A stretch of DNA of 64,000 nt from Ilyonectria destructans. Lineage: Eukaryota; Ascomycota; Sordariomycetes; Hypocreales; Nectriaceae. The notes under the pieces are model-generated. The model searched no databases and was not told the origin of the DNA. It saw nothing but the letters and a program-made list of their open reading frames with translations. The translations under genes were made by a program, and so were the position numbers. The stretch spans positions 2,108,001-2,172,000 of the forward strand of contig JAHEWK010000005.1 of the NCBI GenBank assembly GCA_020740775.1. Direction: 5' to 3'. Shown in pieces: positions 49,440-60,091 of the stretch (within the stretch, counting starts at the first letter, position 1; the number at the start of each line of letters is the position of its first letter).

Positions 49440-51456
49440 ATGGAGCGCCCTCGCAACCTCATGGGGGAGCCCTACGAAGACTCAGTCATCATGGACGATC
49501 AGGCAGGTGCCGACGCCCAATCCAGAACCCAGGCTCGGTCGCCCTTGACCAAGACTCGGTCCATGTCGGATGGAGGAGGCACTCCCTCGAAACTATCGCC
49601 CTCGCCGCACATTGTCGAGGCATCTCGACGAACTTCCAAAGACGACAGCACCATCCGCGACACCCCTACCCCCGTCACGCCCCGTCGCACAGACTTCAAC
49701 TCCCGCGGCTTCCCTCCACCCCGTCGCGAGTTTACTCCTCCCGCCGGAGCCTCGAATCCTTACGTTAAACCCGCTCCCCTCTCTCCCAAGCTCGACCATT
49801 CGCAAATATACGCCTCGCCGACAAATATCCTTCCTCGTCGCTCCCGCGGCCTCGACTTCTCGCGCGCCGCGACGAGCCTACACCACTCGACCCTCGCTGA
49901 GCAGTCTTCTCCAGACTCGTCCCCTACCGCGGGTGGCCGGGCGATGAACATACCGAGCCGGAGGAGCCATTATGGAGGGCCAGAGCTGACTTCGACATCC
50001 TTGTGGTCCGTCATGGGCAACCAGGAGAAGATGCACGTCAGTAGTTCTCTCGGGAGCACCCACGCTGTCGGGTCAGATTCTTCGAGCTCTTCGGATGACG
50101 ATGATTTGATGGATGAGGACATGGACGAATCCTATGTTACAACACCCCAGGTTTCTAAGATGGGCCCGGCTATGGGTCCTCAAGGCCCAAGCATCCCGTT
50201 CGGATCTCCTGCCATGAGCAGCCTGATGAGCTTCCAGCAACGCCAGCGTCCGCGCAAGCAACAAAAGAAGAAGGCGCGCGGACACTTGAGCCTTGGTTTT
50301 AGCAGTGCTTCAGCGTCTATTTCCAAATCACCTCCCAGCAGTGCATCTCGTGCAAGACGAGAGAGCATTAGTTGGCAGGCGAACCAATTACACATTTCTG
50401 GGGCAGACGCAGACGAGGGTAGGATGATGGGCGATATTGATGGCCTCGGAGCAGACGGGCAGCGGGGTGTGATAAGGAGGGTAGTTACGCGCCGTGGTAA
50501 TCTCTTGGTAAGTTACCATTCCTTGATGCTCAGCATTGGCAAACGTTCTGACATCCGCATAGCCCAAGACGAAGACATTTGCTCGAATTCGGGCGGCCCT
50601 CCTGGAGGAAAGCGCACCGGCTGATACTGAGTTTCGACGAGAAGCGGAAGTGGTCAAACAGGTTCGCGAAAGCGACATGGATCTTGAGCCTAGGATCTCT
50701 CAAGCAGCTGTCGCAGAGTCTACCCAAACCACGACAACAGCGCCTTCCTCGCCGAACATGACGCAGCAGGACCCCTTGAGTGATGTCGCCGAGGACGACA
50801 TGATGGGTGACCTGTCCACAGGCCTCTCAAGCAGTTTTAAGCAACATGTCATTAAGAATTCTAAAGGCAAGACTTTCTGGGATAACTTCTCCGAGTCGAG
50901 TAGCATGGGTGGCGCAAGAACTACACCCCCCCCAGCTGCCTTCCTGGCACGGGGTTCTTCCTCTGGCGTTAGCGAAGATGTTGCGATGGACTCTCCGTCC
51001 CTTGGCGGACCTCCTGGTTTTCCGGTAAACCCTTCCCTGTCCGCTCTAGTAACTGGTTCTAACTTCTCACAGCCCTCGCAGAACTACGGTCCTCAGCCAC
51101 CCAGTGCAGCTGAAATTACCCGTCGTATCAATAGCAAACGTCGCCGCGACGACGACTTTGACCCTATTAGCTTTAAGCGCCGCGCTGTAAGCCCCGGTAT
51201 GAGTGCTCACAACTCGCCCATTATGCAGAGCCCCCTTCAGCGCGATGTCCAGCCGTGGACCTCTGGTTCCCGACCTGGAAGCAATGGCGGCGATAAGGCT
51301 GGCAGCAGTGCACCCAGCGAGTCCGGCAGCACTCCAGGCAACCTGTCCGGCGCCAGCTCCTCTGCTGCACCTTCTGGCCGCCTTAGCAAGGGACGAATCG
51401 GCTTCCAGGGAATGATCGATACGCACGACGGTATTATGCGGATGAGCATTGAGTAA
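49440..51456 (+). CDS. Unrecognised Ser/Pro-rich protein with conserved VTRRGNLLPKTK core
   Basis: Exons 49440-50507 and 50563-51456 give a 653-aa protein that I do not recognise as a named family. It is largely disordered: Pro/Ser/Arg-rich up to residue ~200, an acidic Ser-Asp block (SSSSSDDDDLMDEDMDE), and a basic RPRKQQKKKARG segment that could be a nuclear localisation signal. The splice junction falls inside the most ordered-looking block, RRVVTRRGNLL joined to PKTKTFARIRAALLEE, followed by FRREAEVVKQVRESDMD (about residues 345-395). A second basic run, RRINSKRRRDDDFDP plus FKRRA, lies near residue 540. The composition suggests a nuclear, phospho-regulated protein (inference only). The phase-0 55-bp intron has GTAAGT and TAG ends. 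Confidence 0.8.
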
Positions 51457-51994
51457 GCACTCTGATAAAGGCGTATAGGCCATTCTGTGCTCAAAACCCC
51501 TCTTTTTTGTCTTGTTTATTTTGGCATCACCCCTCGCAAACTGTTTGGGGCTACTTGGCTTCGGCTTGGACTTACGGCCGTGTTGGTACTGCATCCTGGG
51601 GCGTTACGGACGGATAGGCGTTGTTGCTTCTTTTTGACCAGCGAGAGAGAAAAAGTATCCTGGGGCCTCCGCCGGAAAACAGGCGTATTGTTAGACTTTT
51701 AGAGAAGCCAGCTTTACTTGCTTGTAGTACACCTCAACCTTGGAGGTAGCGGAATTAAAGCGGAATGTTAAGTAATAATATGATTCCCAAGTGTAATTTA
51801 GATATCGACTGTCTTTGTCTTTGGTATCTACCTAGTTCAACCCTGAACGCCAGCCCATACAAGAGACAATAGAGCTATCTGCTCTGTCCATTCTGCAAGG
51901 AATATTTGTATCTCAAAAGCACAGCTTTCCAACGCCGCCGTCAATGCTACGCCACCATTTCTCAAAGGACCATCACTCGCTGGAAACTTCAAAA
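51457..51994. other. Convergent spacer
   Basis: Contains the 3' flanks of the 653-aa protein gene (plus) and the Roadblock-like gene (minus). No coding signal seen. Confidence 0.5.
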
Positions 51995-52702
51995 TTACTG
52001 GACGCCAACACCCTCCTCGGGGACGGTCAGCGTGCCGAGCTTGTCGTCGAGCCAGCGGGAGAGGTCGGCTGCATGACGGCGGAGGGCAATGGCAGCAGCG
52101 CCCGTGCCGGCGGAGCTCTCGAGGCTGGCCGTTGTCTGGGCACCGGTACTGATCATGCTATCGGCCTCGCCGGGGCTGCCGACGTGAGAGACATCGCCCG
52201 AGCGGTCATGGGGATGGAGGTGGGAAGGATGTTCGCCGGGGCCGTCTTGGGCGGGGCCGACGCAGACGAAGAGTAGGCCGCACTTGAGGCGGCGAATGAC
52301 GACTGTACCGCCGCTAAGCTGGACGGTGATTGTGGCAGGCTTGATGGGCTTGACCTTGGGGGCGTTTTGATATTGGTGCTGGGACTGGCTTAACAGCTCG
52401 TCGTCGGCGTCCTCATCCTCGTCCTCATCGGGTGGGGAGCTGCCAATGGGATCGGGCGTGCGGGAGCCGGGGAGAGCGGAGGGCAGCACGGGCGAAGAGG
52501 AAGAATGGATCGAGAGGAGGGAGGCGGCGACTGTAGCGTGGGTGCGCAGCACAGAGACCGGCTGGGGGCTGGCGTGCGCGAGGAGCTTCCCGTGAGGGGT
52601 GGTGAGGAGCAAGGTGGGCAGCGAGGCCGTCTGGTTGGCGTGGAGGAAGGCCGTGAGGCGCTTCGTGAGGAGGAGCGGCGGCGTATGATTCGGATGGGAC
52701 AT
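51995..52702 (-). CDS. Roadblock/LC7-like protein (LAMTOR2/Ragulator type)
   Basis: A 235-aa single-exon protein. LTKRLTAFLHANQTASLPTL, followed by LLTTPHGKLLAHAS, resembles the first helix and strands of a Roadblock/LC7 domain. VLRTHATVAASLLSIH matches the second helix. ITVQLSGGTVVIRRLKCGLLFVCVGP resembles the last strands. Between them lies a ~55-residue low-complexity loop with an acidic run (DEDEDEDADDE). The C-terminus ends in a helix (IALRRHAADLSRWLDDKL) typical of LAMTOR2/Ego3-like proteins. Such proteins scaffold Rag GTPases for TORC1 signalling on the vacuole or lysosome; that assignment is an inference from weak sequence resemblance. The frame stays open 110 codons upstream, but I prefer the ATG at 52702 because the domain starts just after it. 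Confidence 0.65.
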   Translation of the reverse strand: MSHPNHTPPLLLTKRLTAFLHANQTASLPTLLLTTPHGKLLAHASPQPVSVLRTHATVAASLLSIHSSSSPVLPSALPGSRTPDPIGSSPPDEDEDEDADDELLSQSQHQYQNAPKVKPIKPATITVQLSGGTVVIRRLKCGLLFVCVGPAQDGPGEHPSHLHPHDRSGDVSHVGSPGEADSMISTGAQTTASLESSAGTGAAAIALRRHAADLSRWLDDKLGTLTVPEEGVGVQ

Positions 52703-53391
52703 TTGGGAGTATAGTGGTCGACTGGGGATGCGATATCGCGCGCGGGCGGATGGAAGCGAACGAAGGTCGACCGAGGTGCGTCGCGGGTTAGAGCTCAAGG
52801 GCAGCTGTTGCGGGCCGAGGGATTTGCGTGAGCGATGGCGAAGGCGGCAGCGAGACAAGGACGAGCTGTGAAGCAACCTGCAGTATGCGTGACGATGGGC
52901 GGCGTTGTTGTCGGCGGCCGTGGAAAATGGGCAGATGTCTGGAGAGCTGATGGCGGTTGAAGCTTTGACGAGATGAAGTGGAGGGAATGTCTGAGCAGGC
53001 AGCTTTGGACCGACTGATGGCGGGGCGCTCATGGACTCGCACTGATCCAGGCCGAACAGGGAAGGAACAACAGGGTCTCAGTGCGGTAGCGGTGCGGGGT
53101 CCTTCGCTGGCAAGAGCGCCGTGGACTTGTGGCCAGTATGGAGCCCAACGCCAATTGGGCCTCGCTGATTGCCACTGGTCGTGTAAGATCATTGGATCGA
53201 ATTGTCATGGATAGGATTGGGTGCTTCGCAACAGCTGCACTTATGAATGGAATCTCTGAATAAATGAATGGGTTTGTGAAGCGAACGAGTACAAGGGATA
53301 TTCTGTCTTTAAGAGCATATTGTCAGTCGGCAACAATGGCGTCTCAGAGACCTAGACAATACAGCTTCGCCTCTTTCCCTCCTCATCCTGT
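52703..53391. other. Spacer between Roadblock-like and pseudokinase genes
   Basis: Contains an in-frame open extension of the Roadblock-like gene back to 53032, with no recognisable domain, and the 3' flank of the pseudokinase gene. Probably promoter and leader. Confidence 0.45.
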
Positions 53392-54763
53392 TCACGAATT
53401 TGCTGCCACCCACCGCTCAGCCATGTCATCCTCAAGATCCCGATACTCCTTCCCTTCCTCTGTCTCCTCCTTCCAGTCTTGGTAGTACGCCTCCACGTGT
53501 TTCGCGTGGTTGAGCGCCGCCGCCGCGTGAAAGTTCCTCTGCATCGGGTCGTACATGATCAGCTCCTTGATGGCACTGCGCAGCATCGTCGTGTACTTGG
53601 CCCGCGCGAGGTACGTGTGGATGTTGATGATGGGCTCCTCGCACAGGTGGTTGACCGGGCACCATTTCCACACCGTATATGGCTCGTTACAAGCTTCTTT
53701 GCCTATGTGCTCGCAGCCCCCGAGGAGGCAATTGCAGCCATCTCGAAAGGCGGTGTTCTCTAGACAGCCCTCTGCCTGACAATACCGGATGTGACAGCAG
53801 CCACACTTCTTGCAGCTGAATGCGGGAGCTTTGCCGGTCATCATTGTGAAGATGACTGCGCCGATGGACCAGAGTTCCTGCATCAGAGTGTAGGGGCGTT
53901 CAGCCTATATGAAGAAGTGAGTTTTGATGGACAGTTGCGAGAAGTTCAACTCTTACCACTGCATAGTCTTCAGGCTCTTCTAAATACTTCCCCATTGTTT
54001 TGATCAGCGGCTCGTTGCCTCGATAACGGGCCATCGACATGCCAGCTGGTCTGGCTCCGGGCTTCTTCTTCACATTGACGACATGGCTCGTCACTGTCGC
54101 CTTGCTAAAGTTAGCCAGCTTGCACTGGCCATAGGTCTCGGTGCCGCGGGGATGCTGGAAGTAGATGTTGGCGGGCTCTATGGCACGGTGAAGGATGGAA
54201 AGCCAGTCGGTGTCCACGGCCCTCCACTCCCTGGACGCGCCAGGCAAGAGGCCCGCATCAAAATGCAGGCGCTTTCCATCGTGCAGGTATGTAACGGCTC
54301 GTGTTAAGGCTCGGAGGACATGCCAACAGAGAGATTCGGGAAGATAGTAGGAAGAATCCTTGCACGGGTGCTGGTTGAAGAGCGCGCTGAGATTTGCGGC
54401 GTCGCAATAGTCCCAGACCAGATATGAATCAATCTTGTCATCCTTTTTCTGAGTCTTAGAAAAAGGTTGACTGTCGATGCGGCCGACAAGGCTGACGAGG
54501 TTCTCATGGTTGAGGATCTGGGCTACGACATGGGCCTGGTTGTGTTCGTCGCGTAGTTTCTCCCAAGCGGTAGTGTCGGATCCTTTGCGAAGTTTCATGA
54601 AGTCCTCAACGGGGCGGGCGAGGTACTGCTCTCCGCGAGGGTCTCCTGGTCGGACGGCGAGCCACACACCTTGACGAATCTCTTTGACGAGTTCAAATCT
54701 GGGACCACGGGGTTTCTTCCTGGCAGCAGCCGCAACACCAGAGGACGCTTGACCCTGATCCAT
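53392..54763 (-). CDS. Protein pseudokinase with Cys-rich insertion
   Basis: Exons 54763-53957 and 53904-53392 give a 439-aa protein with the overall layout of a eukaryotic protein kinase. It has an alpha-C-like region (AQILNHENLVSLVG), a hinge (YLVWDYCDAANLSALF) and an alpha-E helix (LCWHVLRALTRAVTYLHDG). The catalytic loop reads LHRAIEPANIYF, so the HRD Asp is Ala194 and the following Lys is Glu196. The DFG position reads NFS (218-220). Alpha-F is present as ELWSIGAVIFTMMTG. These changes predict no phosphotransfer. After alpha-F, residues 300-357 hold 12 cysteines plus His307 and His335, starting CKKCGCCHIRYC, which looks like a metal-binding insertion. Residues 390-440 are acidic, with many Glu. 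Function unknown; a scaffold or allosteric role is an inference. The intron is 52 bp. Confidence 0.85.
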
Positions 54764-57350
54764 GATATCTTAAATGAAACCACAAAATTATGGAAGAAGT
54801 TGCTCACTTGAGCAGGATAGGAATCGATCTTGGGGATATATCATGTCTATTGCTGTTATTGTCATGTTGGCACGAGGTATTGGGCGGGCGCTTGCCTCAT
54901 CCCTTGCTTGAGCAAACAAAGAAGTAATCACACATGCCGTCGATGGCTCCATTTTGGACGGCGTTGCTGTGAGTCTAAGCCCTCAGCTGAACTTTCTTTG
55001 TTCTCACTTCTAGGGAGGTCTCCCAAGCACAGAGCTTTCTACGCGGAATCAGGTGGTAATCTAGCGGCACCCAAGAATGCGAGCCTATTGAATAGACGTC
55101 ATCGTTCGAGAGGGGCATCGAATAAATTAAAGGGAATTGCCTTTCGCGAGGAGATGGGGTGTTCCTTGTTGAGTTTTAGTTCATGCTCGCGCGATATTGA
55201 GCGGGCTGTGTTTGTTTCGTACAGACACCCTTTTGTTTGGTCACGCATCACATCGCCATATCCACAGACTTTAGCTTAGCCTGAAGCTTAGAACCATGTC
55301 CATGATAAACGCCAAGCTTGAAATGGGAAGACCAAGGGACCTTTTTGTCAAGACTTAACCATGCCTCAAACACCCGTCGGACTTACATCAGCGAACCAAC
55401 ACCTCTTGGGTGGACGGCGATCAAAGAAGGCCGGCCGGAGGGCCGTCAATCTCCCGCCGCACCGAAGCGGGCGTCTGGAGTGCAGGCGACGGCTGCCCAA
55501 CCGAAGCGTTCGTAGAGGACTTGGTTCTTCCTGGGAAATGGCGACTTGCACGAGGAGAAAGCCCAAGACCCTCCCTCCGCAAAGACGCCTTGTGTCATTT
55601 GGTGTCATGAATTGGCGCGGGGGAGGTAGCCCAGGTAGTCTAGCTCGTTTCATCCGCAACGGGAGGGGGAGAATTGAATGCGTCGGGCCCGACGTGGGAT
55701 TTGTGGGATTCGTTGTGATGGAACCGGTCTGAAACGGTTGTTGTCGCTAGACGGGAAAGCCGGTGTGGAGGAAGCACCGGAATCAGTCGTGCAACGCGTC
55801 GCCCAGCCGCATTTGGACGATTCGGATGCAGCCACGGGGATTTTGATGTTATTATCGTCACCGCTCGCAGAATAGCTGCAACTGCAGCGACAGCGGCAAC
55901 AGCGATGAACGAAAGCAGACGCCGTTGACAGCTGGCGGCTAACCGGCAGGCGTTGCCTTCTCGTCTGTCCCCGGATGGAGGAACCAGGATTGGATGAGAT
56001 GCATTCGCTTTGGATTTCCGGTGGCGGTTGGACCCTCGTTTGAGCATGGGTCCATTCGCCTTGGTAGGCTCTGATCAACAAGGGAGCGCTTTGAGTGGTC
56101 AATGCAATCCTGGCGCCACCCGCAGCCGGGTCCCTGTTATGCTTTCTGAATGGCTTTCTCATGTACAACGCCGTAGTGCCGCCCTCTGCGCATTTTCCCG
56201 GTCTTGGGGGCCTCTGAGACCACTGAAGATCCCCACGGATAGTGCAGAAGGCCCCCTGATGACGATATGGGCCTTCTGAAGCTTAGTGCCGGTTTTCCCA
56301 AGGCCAATCAGCAAACGGCGCGCCTCAACAATGGTTCCCCCCAAACGGCCGCCGTTCAACCACTAAGCCCGAAACAGCCTGGGGGCGGCTGGTACCTGCG
56401 TTGCAACGGGGCATGGCGCCACGCTCTGGCGCCCGCTATGGACGGGCAGCTGCATCTCCCGGAAAGCAGCTCTAGTCTCCGTCCCCGTCTCCGGTGGGAA
56501 GGTGGTAAAGTGGAAGGTGGAAAGGTGACAGGCGCGCTCTAGAGACCACTACCAGCGGCCTCCCCTTCATTTGCGACACTTGCTCCCATCTCCGTCCGTT
56601 TTCATCCCAAATCCTCCTGGCTTGCTATTGTCATGGCCGCCACAATAGGCCTCTGCCGTTCTCGTCACTCTTTTGTCCCGTTGCGTTAAATCCTGCAGCC
56701 ACCCGAGACTACAATACCGACACCCTGTCGCTATCCCAGTTCCTTTGTTCTCGCTTTTCGCGCACATCCAACTGCAGCGCGCCCAGACATTCACCGTCTC
56801 TCCCTCCTCCTCCTGCGCGGATCCTTCAAACATCTCCGCTCGGCATCCGACGGTTCGACCCTTCCGTGTGCGCCCCGCGTCCCGTACCGCGTAGCCAACA
56901 TCTCCCCATTGTCAAACCTCATCAGTCGTTAGGCTGTTGAAGTTCCCAACCGCTCTTTCAGCACTCTCTATCAGCGACATGCGCTCGTCCTCGCGATCCT
57001 GACGGCCCACCTCGCGCACCGACCCGTCGCCTAGCCCCCCCGGTGTAACACCTGCGCATCCACTTACGTCCACTCATCGTCTTGAGACATCTCACTCTCT
57101 CTTCTCCCTCCTTACAGTCTCCTGGCGAGGATCCGACCCGATATCGACCTCGTACGCTTGCTCTGGATAGCAGCACTCTCGAACCCTTCGCAGGCGAAGA
57201 TCGATCTGTGTTCGACGGCAGGACCGCTCACCTGTCATTTACTCTCATTCTTCGATACCCGACTTACGACTTTCCCTTCGTCCATTTTTTTCAGCAATTC
57301 ATCTGATTCGGCAGGCCGTTTACTCCTTTACTCACGTTCAATTCGATAAA
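54764..57350. other. Gene-free 2.6-kb stretch
   Basis: ORFs of 149-172 codons near 54.8-56.2 kb on both strands show no recognisable motif and have the composition of spacer sequence. One minus-strand ORF (55640-56047) contains a hydrophobic run (SFIAVAAVAAVAAIL) but nothing else. The last ~700 bases are pyrimidine-rich and are probably the leader of the KCH gene, with a CTTACAG 3' splice-like site near 57117. Confidence 0.5.
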
Positions 57351-59566
57351 ATGGGTTGCCTCAGCCACCGCAAGAAGCAGACCGCGGAGACGGCCGATCA
57401 GAGATGGGAGTACATCAACCTGAAGGACTTCAAGGCCAAGGGTTGCGCTACCGTTTTCGCCTACATCTACCTCTGGTTCATGCTCATCATCTCCATTGCC
57501 GTATACGCCGTCGACAGTTTTACCGCCGTCAATTTACTCGCCTTCAACCGCTGGTCTGGAGGCATTGACCCAGCCATTACCATCGATATCAGCAAGTGGA
57601 TTTTCTCCATCTGTATCATCCTTTCCTTCCTCAACCTCGGATATGAAGGTATTCGTGCCATCAAAGTCATTCGGCGAGGAAATGTTGCCGAATGCTATAT
57701 GGACAGTCTTGCAGTTCGATGGGAATCGATCCGGATGGGTTCTGGCTTGGGCTTCAGGAGATTCCTCGTCTTCGCAGAGCTTACTAAGAGTAAAAAGGGG
57801 GCAGAGTACATTGCCCTCTTTACCTACTTCAGCTTCCAGTGTAAGTTGTGGTGCCGATAGACGATGATATTGAGATGGCTAACTCGTCTATAGCGTGGAT
57901 TCGTGTCATTATCTGCTCCGGGCCTCGCCAGGTCATCAATGCCTTCACAATTAAGGCGGTATATGATGCAAAGCTTGCCACCACATCCGACTCTGTCGGG
58001 GGTTCTATCACCGCCTTCTTCCAGAAGATCAAGGACCTTGCGGAGTCTGACTACCGCCAAGCGCTCACCCTCTCAGGCATGTGCTTCACCCTGGTGATTT
58101 GGGTCTTCTCAGCACTGTTTCTTCTCGCTGCTGTACTTTTCTGGGTCTTCTTCCTCTGGCACTGGATTCCTAGTGCTGATGGTGGTCTCTCTGGTTACTG
58201 CTCACGCAAGGTCACCAAGACTTTGATGAAGATTGTAACCAAAACGGTTAACAAGGCACTGGCAAGGGAAGAGGCTAATCGTCTGAGGGCCGAGTTCAAA
58301 GCAGCTAAGAAGAATGGCGAGAAACCTCCCATGGAGCGTATAGCAACTCTTCCCACCCTGCCAAATGTTGGCCCCACGGACGACGACAAGATGCCAAGCA
58401 TGCCAATGCTAGGACGCAATGACACTATGGCGACACTTCCTGCTTATTCGTCGCGTCCCGGAACCCCTGGTGGCGTGGAGTTGAGTAACATGGATCAAAA
58501 GCGGGCGCCTCCGTCGAGAACGGCCACCGGGATGTCAAACGCAAGCTACCCATCACGACCGGCACCTTCGAGGACGGGCACCATGGCGTCGAACGCAAAC
58601 TATCCACCACGACCCGCGCCTTCAAGAACAGGCACCGGGGTGTCAAACGCAAGCTACTCGTCACGAGCGCCCTTGATCTCTACCGCCTCTGAGATGGGTT
58701 ACGGGAGGCCGCCTTCTCCCACCCCTCAGGTGCCCAACTTGGACTACGATGGCTATCCCCAGTCCCAACCTACCATGCCTAACTCGCATGGCAACTTCGG
58801 TCCCCAGGCTCCTTTCCGCCCAATGTTGTCAACTTCGAGTAGGGATCGCTTTACCGAAACCCCCGCCCCCATGCGTGGCGAGACACTACCATTCCCTCCC
58901 CCAGCTCGTGCGCCGAGTGCGCGACCCATGGACAGCTATTCGCAATCCGGGGGATCTTTCGTATCTTCGCCGACATCCGCGCCAGCTCAGAGATCTTACG
59001 ACGCCTATAATCCAGATGGCCGGACGAGCCCAGTCAACTCCAATTGGGGTGGACAACAAAGACCCATGAACCAACCCATGCGAAGTGCTACGGCTCCACT
59101 TCAGCCAGATGGCCGGGCGAGCCCAGCACCGACGGTCAACTCCAACTGGGGTGGGCAACAAAGACCCATTAATCAGCCTATGCGAAGTGCTACAGCTCCA
59201 CTCCAGCCAGACGGCCGGGCCAGTCCAGCACCTACGGTCAACTCCAACTGGGGTGGGCAACAAAGACCCATGAACCAACCCATGCGAAGTGCTACCGGGC
59301 CACTTCCTCCCCGCGGACCCCAGTACCCTCCGCAACGGAACATGACGGCCCCAACACAGGCTCTTCCGCCAGTTGGAGAATTTCGAGACAGATATTCAAC
59401 GACTTCCTCAGTGACTTCTAATTCAGTTGCTCCTTCTTCGATGGTTCTTCCAGAGAATACTATGAGAGCTTCCCCTGCGCCTCGCATGGGTCCTTCGCCT
59501 GGCCCTGGTGGGCCACCTCAAGGATATGATGTTGAATCTCAAAGGGGACGAGAACGCTGGAACTAA
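57351..59566 (+). CDS. kch1: KCH-family low-affinity potassium channel
   Basis: Exons 57351-57840 and 57894-59566 give a 720-aa protein. Residues 1-260 match the fungal Kch1/Prm6 family: YINLKDFKAKGCATVFAYIY leads into TM1 (LWFMLIISIAVYAVD), ISKWIFSICIILSFL is TM2, FRRFLVFAELTKSKKGAEYI and ALFTYFSFQSWIRVI follow, then a long hydrophobic pair (TLVIWVFSALFLLAAVLFWV) near 225-258. Family members mediate K+ influx linked to Ca2+ responses to pheromone or ER stress in yeast, at the plasma membrane. The C-terminal ~450 residues are a disordered cytosolic tail containing two tandem repeat arrays. Intron 1 is 53 bp and splits a Ser codon. The start follows a pyrimidine-rich leader. Confidence 0.92.
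58514..58666 (+). repeat. 54-bp in-frame repeat in KCH tail (x3)
   Basis: Three 18-residue units beginning SRT(A/G)T, each with a (M/V)(S/A)SNA or MSNA core and ending RPAP or RAP. Unit starts are at 58514, 58568 and 58622, an exact 54-bp period. The units differ by several substitutions, so the duplication is not recent. Confidence 0.85.
59012..59308 (+). repeat. 102-bp in-frame repeat in KCH tail (x3)
   Basis: Three units beginning PDGR(T/A)SP and containing VNSNWGGQQRP(M/I)NQPMRSAT. Starts are at 59012, 59105 and 59207. The first unit is 93 bp because it lacks three residues (APT). Nucleotide identity between units is high, pointing to recent or homogenised duplication. Confidence 0.9.
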
Positions 59567-60091
59567 GAAATGACGTCGACGGATATTTAAGGATCGATTT
59601 TGAGGAGGATTATTAACGATTTTAACGATCCGGGGCCACGGAGATGGCATTGAAAAGAGGCCTAGCCTCTGATGTAATATTGATATCCTATTCTGCATTC
59701 AAGGGGCTGGAATTGATATGATTGGGGTATCTGAAGTCGCATTTAGCTCGGCGAAATACAGCGATGGTTGCAATGATGGCTGACTGGACCGTGACGTGAC
59801 TGGCTTGATGATTCCAGAGTGACCGGGGTGCTGATGTCATGGTTGATAGGCCATCTGTAGTGCGCGCCCTTCCTGCGCAGTGATTTGTCAACACCAAAGT
59901 TAAGACAATTGATTCCATGTCGCTTACTTCGAATGCATTCCATTGTATTTGCCCATTTCATTTAAACGTTTCTACAGCCGAGACATCCGTGAGATCTCTT
60001 TATATGATACCTGTCCTCGATTGGTATTGTACCTATGACCGTCGGAGTGAGTCGCATCATCACTTCACTGACCTGGGCTACCTTCGCCGCG
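59567..60091. other. Spacer between KCH and the fusion oxidoreductase
   Basis: No coding signal except an in-frame ATG at 60035 that would extend the next gene by 19 residues. Contains the KCH 3' flank and the promoter of the next gene. Confidence 0.5.

Noticed and set aside
55640..56168. Overlapping minus-strand ORFs of 135 and 172 codons, one with a hydrophobic run
   Set aside because: The two frames overlap almost fully, neither shows a family motif, and there is no supporting splice structure.
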